From positions 62,001 to 126,000 of the forward strand of contig NZ_PZJW01000007.1 in NCBI RefSeq assembly GCF_003206615.1: a DNA stretch of 64,000 nt, in the 5' to 3' direction. The stretch comes from Salinicola acroporae (lineage in GTDB: Bacteria; Pseudomonadota; Gammaproteobacteria; Pseudomonadales; Halomonadaceae). Each line of letters opens with the position of its first letter. Position 1 is the stretch's first letter. Both the position numbers and the translations under genes were made by a program. This document shows, piece by piece, positions 16,331 to 24,830 of the stretch. The notes under the pieces are model-generated. The model was not told where the DNA came from. It made no database searches and saw nothing but the letters and a program-made list of their open reading frames with translations.

Positions 16331-17626
16331 TCATGGTAACCATTCCACGATGGCCTGGATACCGGCCCGGATCTTGTCCAGGGCCGGCACCGCCATGGGA
16401 TCGTCGTAACGTTGCGGGCAGTCTCCCAGCAGCGCGCCGCCATCGAAGTCGACATAAGCCAGGCGCACCGTGAGCTGGGAGGGATCGCAGCCGAATGCGC
16501 TCCCCGGTAGCAGCGCCACGCCGGTCTCCTCCAGCAGTCGGGCGGTCAGCTCGGCGCTGGTCGTGATGCCGCGCCGGGCCAATGCTGCCCGATGAGCGTC
16601 GAAATCGGGAAACAGGTAGAAGCCGCCGTCCGGTGCCAGCGTGCGCACGCCGGCCGCCTGCAGCCGGCCGGCGCACCAGTGGCCGATCAGGCCCAGCCAG
16701 GCCCGTTGACGCTCGAGATAGTTCGTCAGTTCGGGAGTCATCCGATAGGCGATGCAGGCCGCTTCCTGGATGGGGCTGGCGACACTGGACCACGTCTCCG
16801 AGGCGATGCCGAGCAGGCGCGCGAACAGTTCACCGCCCAGTGCATCGGGGAGGTGCATCACACCCAGCCGCCAGCCGCCAGCGCCACACCACTTCGAGAG
16901 CCCGCTGGTGGTTACTGTGCCCTCGGGGTAGTCGCGGGCGAAGGCGCGGTGCGAGCCGTGGTGGTCCAGCGGACCGTAGATCTCGTCCGCCAGCACGATC
17001 ACGCCGTGGCGTCGAGCCACCTCGGCCAGCGCGCGCTGCGTCTCGACATCAGGCGAGAGCCCGGTCGGGTTGCCGGGGGCATTGAGGATCAGCAGTCGCG
17101 TGCGGCTGCTACCCGCTCGGCAATGCGCCTCGAGCTGCTCCGGTGTGATCTGCCAGCGCGTGTCGAAGCTGGCCGCCAGCTTGACCGCAGGCTGTCCAGC
17201 CAGACGCGCCTGCGGCGCATAGGAGACCCAGGCTGGCGCGGGGATCAAGATCTCCGCCTCGGGTAACGCCTTGATCAACGCGAACAGCAACAGTTTACTG
17301 CCGGGGCCCACGACAACTCTCGATGCCTGCCAGGGCGTGCCGTCGAGCTCACTGTGAAAACTTGCGACCCTATCCCGTAGCGCCGGCAGCCCCTGGACGG
17401 GAAGATACGCTTTCTGGTCTGCATGTCGGGCCAGCGCCTCCACCGCTGGCTCATAGACCGGGAACGGCGACTGGCCAAAGCCGAATTTGATGACGCGTTC
17501 CCCGCGCGACTCCAGCCATCGCGACTGCTCATTGATCAACAGGGTGTCGGATGCCGGCGTGGCATCGAGGTCATCGGCATAGGCGCGATTCAGCAGGGCG
17601 GCGGCAAGCCCCGGGCGGGCGGTCAT
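16331..17626 (-). CDS. PLP-dependent aminotransferase, class I/II
   Basis: 431-residue fold-type I aminotransferase. Visible landmarks are NAPGNPTGLSPD near 195, DEIYGPLDHHG near 230, the PLP lysine in TTSGLSKWCGAGGWRLG near 260 and the C-terminal VRLAYVDFDGG with the carboxylate-binding arginine. These place it with aspartate/aromatic/alanine-type enzymes but do not fix the substrate. The gene starts 46 bp after the RpiR regulator gene on the same strand, so the two probably form one transcript. The C-terminal extension beyond the conserved arginine is about 35 residues long. Confidence 0.85.
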   Translation of the reverse strand: MTARPGLAAALLNRAYADDLDATPASDTLLINEQSRWLESRGERVIKFGFGQSPFPVYEPAVEALARHADQKAYLPVQGLPALRDRVASFHSELDGTPWQASRVVVGPGSKLLLFALIKALPEAEILIPAPAWVSYAPQARLAGQPAVKLAASFDTRWQITPEQLEAHCRAGSSRTRLLILNAPGNPTGLSPDVETQRALAEVARRHGVIVLADEIYGPLDHHGSHRAFARDYPEGTVTTSGLSKWCGAGGWRLGVMHLPDALGGELFARLLGIASETWSSVASPIQEAACIAYRMTPELTNYLERQRAWLGLIGHWCAGRLQAAGVRTLAPDGGFYLFPDFDAHRAALARRGITTSAELTARLLEETGVALLPGSAFGCDPSQLTVRLAYVDFDGGALLGDCPQRYDDPMAVPALDKIRAGIQAIVEWLP

Positions 17627-17672
17627 GACAACGGTTCTCCTGGGTTCGGTGGGTCGTTGGGGGGTGGGAGGG

Positions 17673-18590
17673 TCATTCGATCTGCCAGCGGGCGATCAAG
17701 GCTTCACGACGGCGAATCGACGCTACCGCGTCGCCCCCCATCTCGTGAGCCATGTGCGACAGCAGCATCTCGATGGTCACGAACAGGCTGCTCATGGGAT
17801 TGAAGAAAAATGGTCCTTCGGCTGCCGCCAATAGCGTCATATCGGTCATCGTGGCCAGTCGCGCCGTCGCCTGATTGGTCAGTGCGAGCAATCGCGCCCC
17901 CTGGTCCAGCGCCTGGCGGCAGTAGTCGACACTGACCCGGGTTTCCGGGCGATAGCTGATGCCCACCACCAGATCGCCCTCTCCCAACTCACGCCCCATC
18001 TCGAGATTGACACCGCCAAGAGAGTCGATCAGGCGTACATCGCTGCGCAGGTAACCCAGGTAGTAGGCCAGATAGTGCGCCCCCGCGAAGCAGGCACGCT
18101 GGCCGACGACGTGGACTCGTCGGGACTCGGTCAACGCCCTGACGGCACGCGCCAGCGTCGCCTCATCGACCCCTTCGGCCGTTCGGGAGAGGTTGCCCAT
18201 CTCCTCCTGCCACAGGGTCTGGCGCTGGACGGGATAGCCGCCGTCACTCGGAATCTGACCGAGATCCAGCAGCCGCTCCGCCCGGGTAGAGTAGAAGGCG
18301 CCGGTGGTCGCATCGGCGCGGAACAGCGCTTGAAATGCCTTGAACCCCGGCAGGCCCAAGGCGTGCGAGAGTCGGGTCAGGCTGGAAGCATTGACGCCGT
18401 GCTGATTCGCCAGCGCCGAGATACTGAGCGTGGCCGCCAGTTCCGGGGCGGCAAGCAGCTGCTCGAGCAACTTGAGCGCCCCCGGCGTCAACTTCGGTGC
18501 TCGGGGCTCTCCTCGACGCGCGGCGATCGAGAGCGCCTGCAAGGCGGCGATCGATGTCGGCGGCATATCGAAACCATCGCGATCAGCCAT
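17673..18590 (-). CDS. MurR/RpiR-family transcriptional regulator
   Basis: 305-residue regulator with an N-terminal HTH_6 domain (about 30-95, SISALANQHGVNASSLTRLSHAL) and a C-terminal SIS domain (about 140-270, RRVHVVGQRACFAGAHYLAYYL). SIS domains bind phosphosugars or related effectors. AGGGAGGAG precedes the ATG. It lies directly upstream of the aminotransferase gene, which is its likely target. The effector may therefore be an amino acid- or amino sugar-related compound, which is only an inference. Confidence 0.88.
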   Translation of the reverse strand: MADRDGFDMPPTSIAALQALSIAARRGEPRAPKLTPGALKLLEQLLAAPELAATLSISALANQHGVNASSLTRLSHALGLPGFKAFQALFRADATTGAFYSTRAERLLDLGQIPSDGGYPVQRQTLWQEEMGNLSRTAEGVDEATLARAVRALTESRRVHVVGQRACFAGAHYLAYYLGYLRSDVRLIDSLGGVNLEMGRELGEGDLVVGISYRPETRVSVDYCRQALDQGARLLALTNQATARLATMTDMTLLAAAEGPFFFNPMSSLFVTIEMLLSHMAHEMGGDAVASIRRREALIARWQIE

Positions 18591-18771
18591 GGTTCACTCC
18601 TCCCTTTTCGTTTTGAAAGATTATCCTGACACCCCACCACCTGCAAATATTTTTACTTTTTTAGAAAAAATTTTGCTAAGAATAAGCTTGTTGCCATCCG
18701 GGCAGCTTGAACCCCTTGCTGCCCCTGGAGTCACAATGTGGGATTCACAAACGACACTCGAGGGAGATCCC

Positions 18772-19239
18772 ATGAAACACTGGTTGATGACCGGAGTACT
18801 GATGGCCGGAGTACTGATGGCCGGAGTCTCGTTCGCGACAGGGGCTTCGGCTCAGGCGAACGGCAACGACCCGGCCAACCCGCTGATTACCGACCGATGG
18901 AACTTCCGCCCGCTCATCGTGGTGACGCCGGATGCGGGACAACCCGCTTACCGGCATCTGCGCCAGCAGCTCGAGCGCACCCGGGAGCAGTTCGACGATC
19001 GGGACATGGTGTTCTATACGGTCGAGGGAGAGAGCGGCACCCGCCATGGCCGCCCGATGACGGCTTACGAGACCCGGGCGCTGCTCGAGGCCGTCGACGT
19101 CAGCCCCGAGCAGGGCGTGACGACGATCCTGGTCGGCAAGGATGGCGGCAAGAAGGTGCAGCTTCAGGGGGAGGTCGACCTCCAGGAGATCTACGCCACC
19201 ATCGACAGGATACCGATGCGCCAGGCGGGCGACGACTGA
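18772..19239 (+). CDS. Exported DUF4174 protein
   Basis: 155-residue protein beginning at ATG 18772 with AGGGAGA upstream. The signal peptide (about 1-32) contains a duplicated block, GVLMAGVLMAGV, caused by a 15-bp tandem repeat. The mature part has the DUF4174 pattern: WNFRPLIVVTPDAGQPAYRHLRQQL, then DRDMVFYTVEG and TTILVGKDGGKK, which resembles a thioredoxin-like fold without the CXXC. Function unknown. An AT-rich region before it (18640-18690) probably holds the promoter. Confidence 0.8.
   Translation: MKHWLMTGVLMAGVLMAGVSFATGASAQANGNDPANPLITDRWNFRPLIVVTPDAGQPAYRHLRQQLERTREQFDDRDMVFYTVEGESGTRHGRPMTAYETRALLEAVDVSPEQGVTTILVGKDGGKKVQLQGEVDLQEIYATIDRIPMRQAGDD
18791..18820 (+). repeat. 15-bp tandem duplication inside a signal peptide
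   Basis: CCGGAGTACTGATGG occurs twice in tandem (18791-18805, 18806-18820) and starts a third time (CCGGAGT, 18821-18827). It duplicates five residues in the hydrophobic core of the DUF4174 signal peptide. The identity suggests recent slippage, and copy number may vary between strains. Confidence 0.9.
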
Positions 19240-19318
19240 AGGGCCGACACTGTATGGCGACCGACGCCCTTGCCCGCCGGCGCCCGCCGACGAACGATGG
19301 CAGCGACCCCGTCCACGC

Positions 19319-20263
19319 TCAGCGCCATAGCGCGAGTTGACGCAGATAGGCTCGCCGCGCCTGCTGGGGAGAGACCGGAGAGAGCCGTATCGCCGTGCCG
19401 GGCGCGCACTGCCCGAGACGCGCGCAGGCCATGGGCGACAGCGCCCCCAGACGCGGGTAGCCGCCGATGGTCTGGCGATCGTTGAGCAGGATGATCGGCT
19501 GGCCATCCGGTGGGACCTGGACCGCGCCCAGCGGGATGCCTTCCGAGATCATGCCCCCCAACCGACAGCGTAACGCCGTGCCGGTCAGGCGCACGCCCAT
19601 GCGGTCGGCTCGACTGTCCACCTGCCAGGCCTGATTGAAGGCCGCGAACAGGCTGGCACCATCGAAGTGCGCAATCTGCGCGCCGGTGACCAGCTCGAGC
19701 GTGGCCTCCTCCTGCGGCATGGCCGGCGCGAATGGCATCTCGCGGGTATCGGCGGTCGCCGAGGCCGCGATCAACCGATCGCCGACCCGAAGCGCACTCC
19801 CCCGCCCATCGAGGCCACCCAACTGCTCACGGGCGACGGTCGAGAGACTTCCCATGAAAGGTTCGGCATCGATTCCGCCCGGCAACGCCAGGTAGGCGCG
19901 CAGCCCCGCCCTGGGCTGGTCGAACGCCAGCACCTGCCCCGGTTCGAGAACGAAGCTGCCGTTGGCGGGCAGTGCCTCACCATCCCGCGTGGCGCCGAGA
20001 TCGGCACCCGCGATGGCCACCGGCATCCGGCTCGTGGCCTGCAGCTTCAACCCGCCCATGGCGATCTCGATGCCAGCGGCATCCGGCGCGTTGCGGAGCA
20101 ACCAGTTGGCCCAGCCCAGCGAGATCCAGTCCAGCGCTCCGCCTTGGGTCACGCCGAGATGGCGGGCGCCGAAGCGGCCAGCGTCCTCTACCAGCGCCAG
20201 CGGCCCGGTGGCCTCGACGACGAGAGCGGCACTCGTTGCCCGGGAGATTTCTGGCGTCGCCAT
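19319..20263 (-). CDS. pxpC: 5-oxoprolinase subunit C (biotin-dependent carboxyltransferase-like)
   Basis: 314-residue protein of the KipA/AHS2 family. Diagnostic stretches are LVEDAGRFGARHLGVTQGGALDW at about 24-46 (written in part), SDRMG-type motif as SRADRMGVRLTG near 215, and the C-terminal NDRQTIGGYPRLGALS near 262-277. With PxpA and PxpB it forms the prokaryotic ATP-dependent 5-oxoprolinase, which opens pyroglutamate to glutamate in the cytoplasm. Its ATG shares one base with the pxpB stop (TGATG). It is the last gene of the operon. Confidence 0.92.
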   Translation of the reverse strand: MATPEISRATSAALVVEATGPLALVEDAGRFGARHLGVTQGGALDWISLGWANWLLRNAPDAAGIEIAMGGLKLQATSRMPVAIAGADLGATRDGEALPANGSFVLEPGQVLAFDQPRAGLRAYLALPGGIDAEPFMGSLSTVAREQLGGLDGRGSALRVGDRLIAASATADTREMPFAPAMPQEEATLELVTGAQIAHFDGASLFAAFNQAWQVDSRADRMGVRLTGTALRCRLGGMISEGIPLGAVQVPPDGQPIILLNDRQTIGGYPRLGALSPMACARLGQCAPGTAIRLSPVSPQQARRAYLRQLALWR

Positions 20264-20994
20264 CAGCGCTCCTCCAGCGGCGTGGTGTCGCCGCCCTGTT
20301 CGATGAAAGCCTCGCGGCTGATCGGTTCGAATCGGACCCGATCGCCCGGACGAAACAGGCTGATCTCATCGCGCTCGCGATCGAACAGCTCGACGGCGGT
20401 ACGGCCCAGGATGTTCCAGCCACCCGGCGAGCGCATCGAGTAGATGGCGGTCTGGCGTTCGGCGATTCCCACGCTGCCCGCCGCCACCTTCTGTCTCGGC
20501 GTCTTCAATCGCGGCGTGGCCAGGCTCTCCTCGATCATGCCCATGAAGGCGTAGCCGGGGGAAAACCCGAGGGCGAAGGCGCAATAGTCGCGACCGGTGT
20601 GGCGACGCACGATCTCATCGGTATCGACGCCCAGGCGCTCGGCGACCCGGGTGAGTTCGGGGCCGACACTGTCGTCGTACCACACCGGAATGCGATGCTC
20701 CCGACCGGCCTCGGTGGAGGCCGGTTCGAGCCCTCGCAGGGCTTCGCCGACCCACTGCCTGGCCTCGCGCTGGGAGAGCCGGGCCACATCATAGTGCACC
20801 AGCAGCGTGGTATAGGACGGCACCAGGTCGATCAGCACCTCTCCGAACCGATCCCGCAGGGCGTTGTCGGCGGCCAGGATCCAGGGCATGTGCGCCTCGT
20901 CGATGGCATCGAACAGCCTGACGATGAGGGCATCCATGCCGACCGTTTCGATACCGAAAGAGGGCGAGACGACGGGGGAAGGTGATTGACTCAT
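20263..20994 (-). CDS. pxpB: 5-oxoprolinase subunit B
   Basis: 243-residue KipI/AHS1-family protein. The family hallmarks are [21 protein letters not shown] near 133, [13 protein letters not shown] near 170 and [38 protein letters not shown] across 190-227 (read as separate motifs). Together with PxpC it supplies the ATP-dependent activity of 5-oxoprolinase. The ATG at 20994 overlaps the pxpA stop in an ATGA, and the stop overlaps pxpC, so all three subunits are translationally coupled, which suits fixed stoichiometry. Confidence 0.92.
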   Translation of the reverse strand: MSQSPSPVVSPSFGIETVGMDALIVRLFDAIDEAHMPWILAADNALRDRFGEVLIDLVPSYTTLLVHYDVARLSQREARQWVGEALRGLEPASTEAGREHRIPVWYDDSVGPELTRVAERLGVDTDEIVRRHTGRDYCAFALGFSPGYAFMGMIEESLATPRLKTPRQKVAAGSVGIAERQTAIYSMRSPGGWNILGRTAVELFDRERDEISLFRPGDRVRFEPISREAFIEQGGDTTPLEER

Positions 20995-21743
20995 GCGTCC
21001 GCCAACCGCTGGAAGGCTTCGCGAATGGCTTTCACCGCCGCCACGGACTCGGCATTGTCGCCGTGGACGCACAGCGTATCGGCAGGCAGTCGCAGCTCGC
21101 TGCCATCGTCCGCGATCAACGGCTCGCCCTTGGCCAGGGCCACGGCCTGCTCGACGATGGTGCCGCGATCGTGGTGCACCGCACCCGGAAGACGCCGCGA
21201 GACCAGGTGTCCCCTGGCGTCATAGGCGCGGTCGGCGAACGTCTCGAACCACAGTGTCACGCCCATCTCCGCGGCCAGTTCGCGCACCGGTCCGGGGTTG
21301 GCGGTGGACATCACCAGCAGCGGCAGGTCCCGATCGTATCGAACCACCGCCTGCATCGCCGCCCGCAGCAGATCGAAGTCGCCGGCCATGTCATTGTAGA
21401 GCGCACCGTGTGGCTTGACGTACTGGATACGGGTGCCCTCGGCGCGACAGAACGCTTCCAAGGCACCGATCTGGTAGAGCATCAGGTTCTCGACCTCCTG
21501 CGGCGAACAGGCCATCGAGCGGCGACCGAACCCCATCAGGTCGGGATAGCCTGGATGCGCACCGATTTTCGCCCCATGGGACACGGCCAGCGCCACGGTC
21601 TTGCGCATGACGTCGGGATCGGAGGCATGAAAACCGCAGGCGATATTGGCACAATCGACGAAAGGCATCGCCTGTTCGTCGAGCCCTAACGCCCAGTTGC
21701 CGAAACTTTCACCCATGTCGCAGTTGAGCAGGGGCGCGCGCAT
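20991..21743 (-). CDS. pxpA: 5-oxoprolinase subunit A (LamB/YcsF family)
   Basis: 250-residue protein of the LamB/YcsF family. It starts [15 protein letters not shown] and contains [12 protein letters not shown] near 33, [15 protein letters not shown] near 60-74, [10 protein letters not shown] near 110 and the C-terminal [10 protein letters not shown], all conserved in PxpA. It is the first gene of a pxpA-pxpB-pxpC operon and is divergent from a LysR gene. Pyroglutamate arises spontaneously from glutamine and from glutathione turnover, so the operon may be housekeeping, or, with the neighbouring TRAP importer, catabolic. Confidence 0.93.
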   Translation of the reverse strand: MRAPLLNCDMGESFGNWALGLDEQAMPFVDCANIACGFHASDPDVMRKTVALAVSHGAKIGAHPGYPDLMGFGRRSMACSPQEVENLMLYQIGALEAFCRAEGTRIQYVKPHGALYNDMAGDFDLLRAAMQAVVRYDRDLPLLVMSTANPGPVRELAAEMGVTLWFETFADRAYDARGHLVSRRLPGAVHHDRGTIVEQAVALAKGEPLIADDGSELRLPADTLCVHGDNAESVAAVKAIREAFQRLADA

Positions 21744-22044
21744 CGCATTACCTCGTATCGTTGTTGTAGGAAGTCCCGCCTGGGGGCCCATCGCCTCAAC
21801 CCACTTCAGAAAAGCCCGCCAAGGCAGGACTTTCAGAAGAGAGCCGTGGAAGCTGGCCCCTCGAAGTGGCATCACTGCACTTTAGGAAAACGCCAGCCGC
21901 AGGGTCCAATCGTTTTTCGCGATGCGCAGTATCGGCGCAATCTTTCATCCATCACGCGATGCTGGTCCACACGCGCGGGAGAGTTGACGTTCACGGCGCC
22001 GCGCCGAAGAATCGGCCATCCGCTTTCGAGTACGAGATCCCCTC
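21744..22044. promoter_or_regulatory. Divergent intergenic region pxpA-LysR with imperfect inverted repeat
   Basis: This 301-bp gap holds no convincing gene. AAGTCCCGCCT (21771-21781) and AGGCAGGACTT (21822-21832) form an 11-bp inverted repeat with one mismatch and 40 bp between, in the pxpA leader. It should contain promoters for both directions and the LysR operator, but I could not pick out a clear promoter. Confidence 0.4.
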
Positions 22045-23013
22045 ATGTTCGACTTCAAGGAGCTCGAAGCCTTCGTCTGGGTCGTCAGGCTGGGCTCGTT
22101 TCGCAAGGTCGCAGCGCGCCTGCACCTGACCCAGCCGTCGATCTCCGATCGCATCACCCGGCTGGAGGCGGCAGTCGGCGAGTCACTGCTCGATCGCAGC
22201 GCCCGGCCGGTGCAGCCGACACTGCGCGGCAGGGAGTTCTACGCCCATGCAGAACGCCTGCTGGACAGCCGCGAGGAGGCGCTGCAGCTATTCCAGAATC
22301 AGGAGGACTTTTCCGGCACGCTACGGCTCGGGGTCATCGAGACCATCGCTCATAGCTGGTTCAGCACCTTCCTGACCCAACTGGCCGAACGCCACCCGCA
22401 GCTCACCATCGAACTCACCGTCGATATCTCGCCGGTTCTGCAGCAGCGCCTGGCGGACAACGATCTCGACATGATCTTCGCCATGGATGGTGTCGCCCCC
22501 GGGCTATCGGTAACCCAACTGCCATTGGCCACCTACGAGATGGGCCTGTTCGTGGCACCGCAACATGCCGAGCGCCTGCGCCAGGGCGGCGCATCGGCGC
22601 TGTCCCGCCTGCCGTTCGTCTCGTTCAGCAAGCTGGCACGCCCCTACGGCGAGCTCGTGGCCTATCTGGCCGAACTCGGTATCGACGATCCCAAGATCCA
22701 CTGCGCCACCACGCTGATGACCATCGTCCGCATGAGCATCGATGGCGTCGGCATCGGATCGCTACCGGTCTCCACGGTGTCGGACGCCTGCGAGCGCGGC
22801 GAGCTGTTGCGGCTGGCACTGCCCACGCCGCTACCGGCGATGTTCTACGATGCGATCTGGCGCACCAGCAGCTATCCCAGCTTCTGCCGGGGGGTCACCC
22901 GACTCGCCCAGGAGTGCGCCGCTCGCTACGCCGCGGAACATTCCCCGGATCACGTCGGCGACGGGCAGTGGGAGGAGGTGAAAGTCTGGCCCGATAGTTT
23001 GGATAAGAATTAA
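22045..23013 (+). CDS. LysR-family transcriptional regulator of the pxp/TRAP locus
   Basis: 322-residue LTTR. The DNA-binding domain is residues 1-60 (ELEAFVWVVRLGSFRKVAARLHLTQPSISDRITRLE, in parts) and the effector domain about 92-300. A charged C-terminal tail follows. It lies between the divergent pxpABC operon and a co-directional TRAP transporter whose first gene starts 120 bp after its stop. The position suggests control of both flanks in response to the imported acid, possibly 5-oxoproline. Confidence 0.9.
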   Translation: MFDFKELEAFVWVVRLGSFRKVAARLHLTQPSISDRITRLEAAVGESLLDRSARPVQPTLRGREFYAHAERLLDSREEALQLFQNQEDFSGTLRLGVIETIAHSWFSTFLTQLAERHPQLTIELTVDISPVLQQRLADNDLDMIFAMDGVAPGLSVTQLPLATYEMGLFVAPQHAERLRQGGASALSRLPFVSFSKLARPYGELVAYLAELGIDDPKIHCATTLMTIVRMSIDGVGIGSLPVSTVSDACERGELLRLALPTPLPAMFYDAIWRTSSYPSFCRGVTRLAQECAARYAAEHSPDHVGDGQWEEVKVWPDSLDKN

Positions 23014-23079
23014 CGATTTGACGCCATCGCCGGCCGACTTGAAGAATGCAGAGGTCCCATGTCCCGAGCATGACCCCTT

Positions 23080-23124
23080 TCAATAACAAGCGGCGTGCAG
23101 GAAGACCTTCTCAATAACAAACGG
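23080..23124 (+). repeat. Direct repeat TCAATAACAARCGG in the dctP leader
   Basis: Two 14-bp copies, 23080-23093 and 23111-23124, differ at one base and are spaced 31 bp apart, about three helical turns. They sit 10-54 bp before the TRAP binding-protein start, so they could be regulator half-sites or a small leader duplication. Confidence 0.5.
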
Positions 23125-23133
23125 AATCCAACA

Positions 23134-24132
23134 ATGCGCATACCCCATGTTCAACTGTTGACGATCGCCGTGGCGGGATCGCTCGCCGTCGCGACACCGG
23201 CCCTCGCCGACCAGTGGAACCTCGCCTCCCCCTACGGCGATGCCAGCTTCCATACCCAGAACACCAAGCAGTTCGCCAAGGATGTCGCCGACGCGACGGA
23301 TGGCGAGCTGACGATCAACGTCCACAGCGGTGGTTCGCTGATCAGCCACGCCGAGATCAAGCCTTCCGTGCGCCGCGGCACGGTCCAGGCCGGCGAGATA
23401 TTCCTCTCCACGCTCTCCAACGAATCGCCGATCTACGAAGTCGACACGTTGCCTGGGCTGGCCGGCAGCTACGCCGACGCCTACGACCTGTGGCAGGCCT
23501 CCAAGCCGATCATCACCGAGCTCTTCGCCAAGGAGGGGTTGATGCCGCTGTACGCGGTGCCGTGGCCGGCGCAGGGCATCTACACCGATTTCGAACTGAC
23601 CGATGCCTCCCAGTTCGAGGGCCTACGGGTCCGTGCGCCGAACATCAACACCCAGCGCTTCGTCGAGAATCTGGGCGGCATCCCGACCCAGACCGAGGAA
23701 GCGGATATCCCCACCGCGTTCAGCACCGGGCGTGTCGACGCCATGATCACCTCGGTATCCACCGGCAAGTCCATGTCGGCGTGGGATTACGTGTCGAACT
23801 ACAGTGATGCCAACCTGTGGTTGCCGAAGAACATCGTCTTCGTCAACAAGCGCGCCTTCGATCGTCTCGACGACGCCACGCAGAAGGCCGTTCTCGACGC
23901 CGCGGCCAAGGCCGAGCGGCGCGGCTGGCAGATGAGCAAGGAAGACAGCGCCGAGAGTGCCAAGGCCCTCGAGTCTCATGGCGTCACCGTGAGCGAGCCC
24001 AATGAGAAGCTCCAGCAGCAATTGAAAGCCGCCGGCCAGAAACTGTTCGAAGACTGGCAGGCACGCGCCGGTGATCAGGCCCAGCAATTGGTCGATCGCT
24101 ACCGCGAACGCCAGGCCAAGCAGAGCCAGTAA
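23134..24132 (+). CDS. TRAP transporter periplasmic binding protein (DctP family)
   Basis: 332-residue protein with a signal peptide (1-25, ending PALADQ). The DctP fold shows AEIKPSVRRGTVQAGEIFLS near 73 and the substrate-carboxylate arginine region GLRVRAPNINTQRFVENLGG near 163. The ATG at 23134 is preferred to an upstream in-frame start in the leader. With the two permeases downstream it forms a complete sodium-driven TRAP importer for an organic acid. Next to pxpABC the substrate may be 5-oxoproline or another lactam or dicarboxylate; this is inferred from context only. Confidence 0.9.
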   Translation: MRIPHVQLLTIAVAGSLAVATPALADQWNLASPYGDASFHTQNTKQFAKDVADATDGELTINVHSGGSLISHAEIKPSVRRGTVQAGEIFLSTLSNESPIYEVDTLPGLAGSYADAYDLWQASKPIITELFAKEGLMPLYAVPWPAQGIYTDFELTDASQFEGLRVRAPNINTQRFVENLGGIPTQTEEADIPTAFSTGRVDAMITSVSTGKSMSAWDYVSNYSDANLWLPKNIVFVNKRAFDRLDDATQKAVLDAAAKAERRGWQMSKEDSAESAKALESHGVTVSEPNEKLQQQLKAAGQKLFEDWQARAGDQAQQLVDRYRERQAKQSQ

Positions 24133-24144
24133 CGCCCATCACGA

Positions 24145-24164
24145 GGCCCGCCTTGGCGCGGGCC
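24145..24164 (+). other. Intercistronic hairpin between dctP and dctQ
   Basis: GGCCCGC (24145-24151), loop CTTGGC, GCGGGCC (24158-24164): a perfect 7-bp GC stem 13 bp after the binding-protein stop and without a T-run. Such hairpins can protect the 5' part of the mRNA and raise binding protein over permease. Confidence 0.6.
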
Positions 24165-24211
24165 ATCCGTTTGCTTGGGCTGTCTCCACTCACACCCGGT
24201 GAGTCTCCGTC

Positions 24212-24775
24212 ATGACCTTCAGACTGAATCCGCTCTACCGGCTGGGCGCCTGGGGCGCCGCGGCCTGCATGCTGGCGATCTGCGCCATGGTCACGTTACA
24301 GGTACTGCTGCGCTGTCTCGACGCCGTGCTGGTGCTGGTCGGTGCCAGCCGCCTCGGCTACGAGATCAGCGGCGTCTCGGAGATCGCCTCCTACCTGCTG
24401 GTCGGCGCCACCTTCCTGAGCCTGGCCTACACCTTCACTCATCACGCTCATATCCGCGTCACGCTGGTCATTGCCCGTCTGCCGGCGGCGACCCGAGTGT
24501 GGTGCGAAGTGGCGTGCCTGGCGATCGCGCTGGCACTCAGCGCCCTGCTCAGTTGGGAAGTGATCGGCCTGATCCAGGAGAGCCTCGACTACGGCGACGT
24601 CTCCGCAGGGCTGATGGCGATTCCGCTGTGGATCCCCCAGACCGTCCTCGTCGTCGGCCTAGCGCTGCTCTGCCTGGCGCTGCTGGAAGCGCTGCTGACG
24701 ACGCTGAAGCAAGCGGTGACGGCGCCGTCGCGCTACGTGGCCCCCGGCGACAACGACGACTTCGGCGGTGAGTGA
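24212..24775 (+). CDS. TRAP transporter small permease (DctQ family)
   Basis: 187-residue protein with four hydrophobic segments at about 10-35, 55-78, 97-118 and 135-160. The loop with SYLLVGATFLSLAYTFTHHAHIRVTLV is the recognisable DctQ core. It pairs with the large permease encoded 55 bp downstream and sits in the inner membrane. The acidic tail (DNDDFGGE) is short. Confidence 0.88.
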   Translation: MTFRLNPLYRLGAWGAAACMLAICAMVTLQVLLRCLDAVLVLVGASRLGYEISGVSEIASYLLVGATFLSLAYTFTHHAHIRVTLVIARLPAATRVWCEVACLAIALALSALLSWEVIGLIQESLDYGDVSAGLMAIPLWIPQTVLVVGLALLCLALLEALLTTLKQAVTAPSRYVAPGDNDDFGGE

Positions 24776-24830
24776 CACTTTCGCCGGCTGATGACGCCTC
24801 CAACAAGAATCCGAACCGAGGTATCGACTC

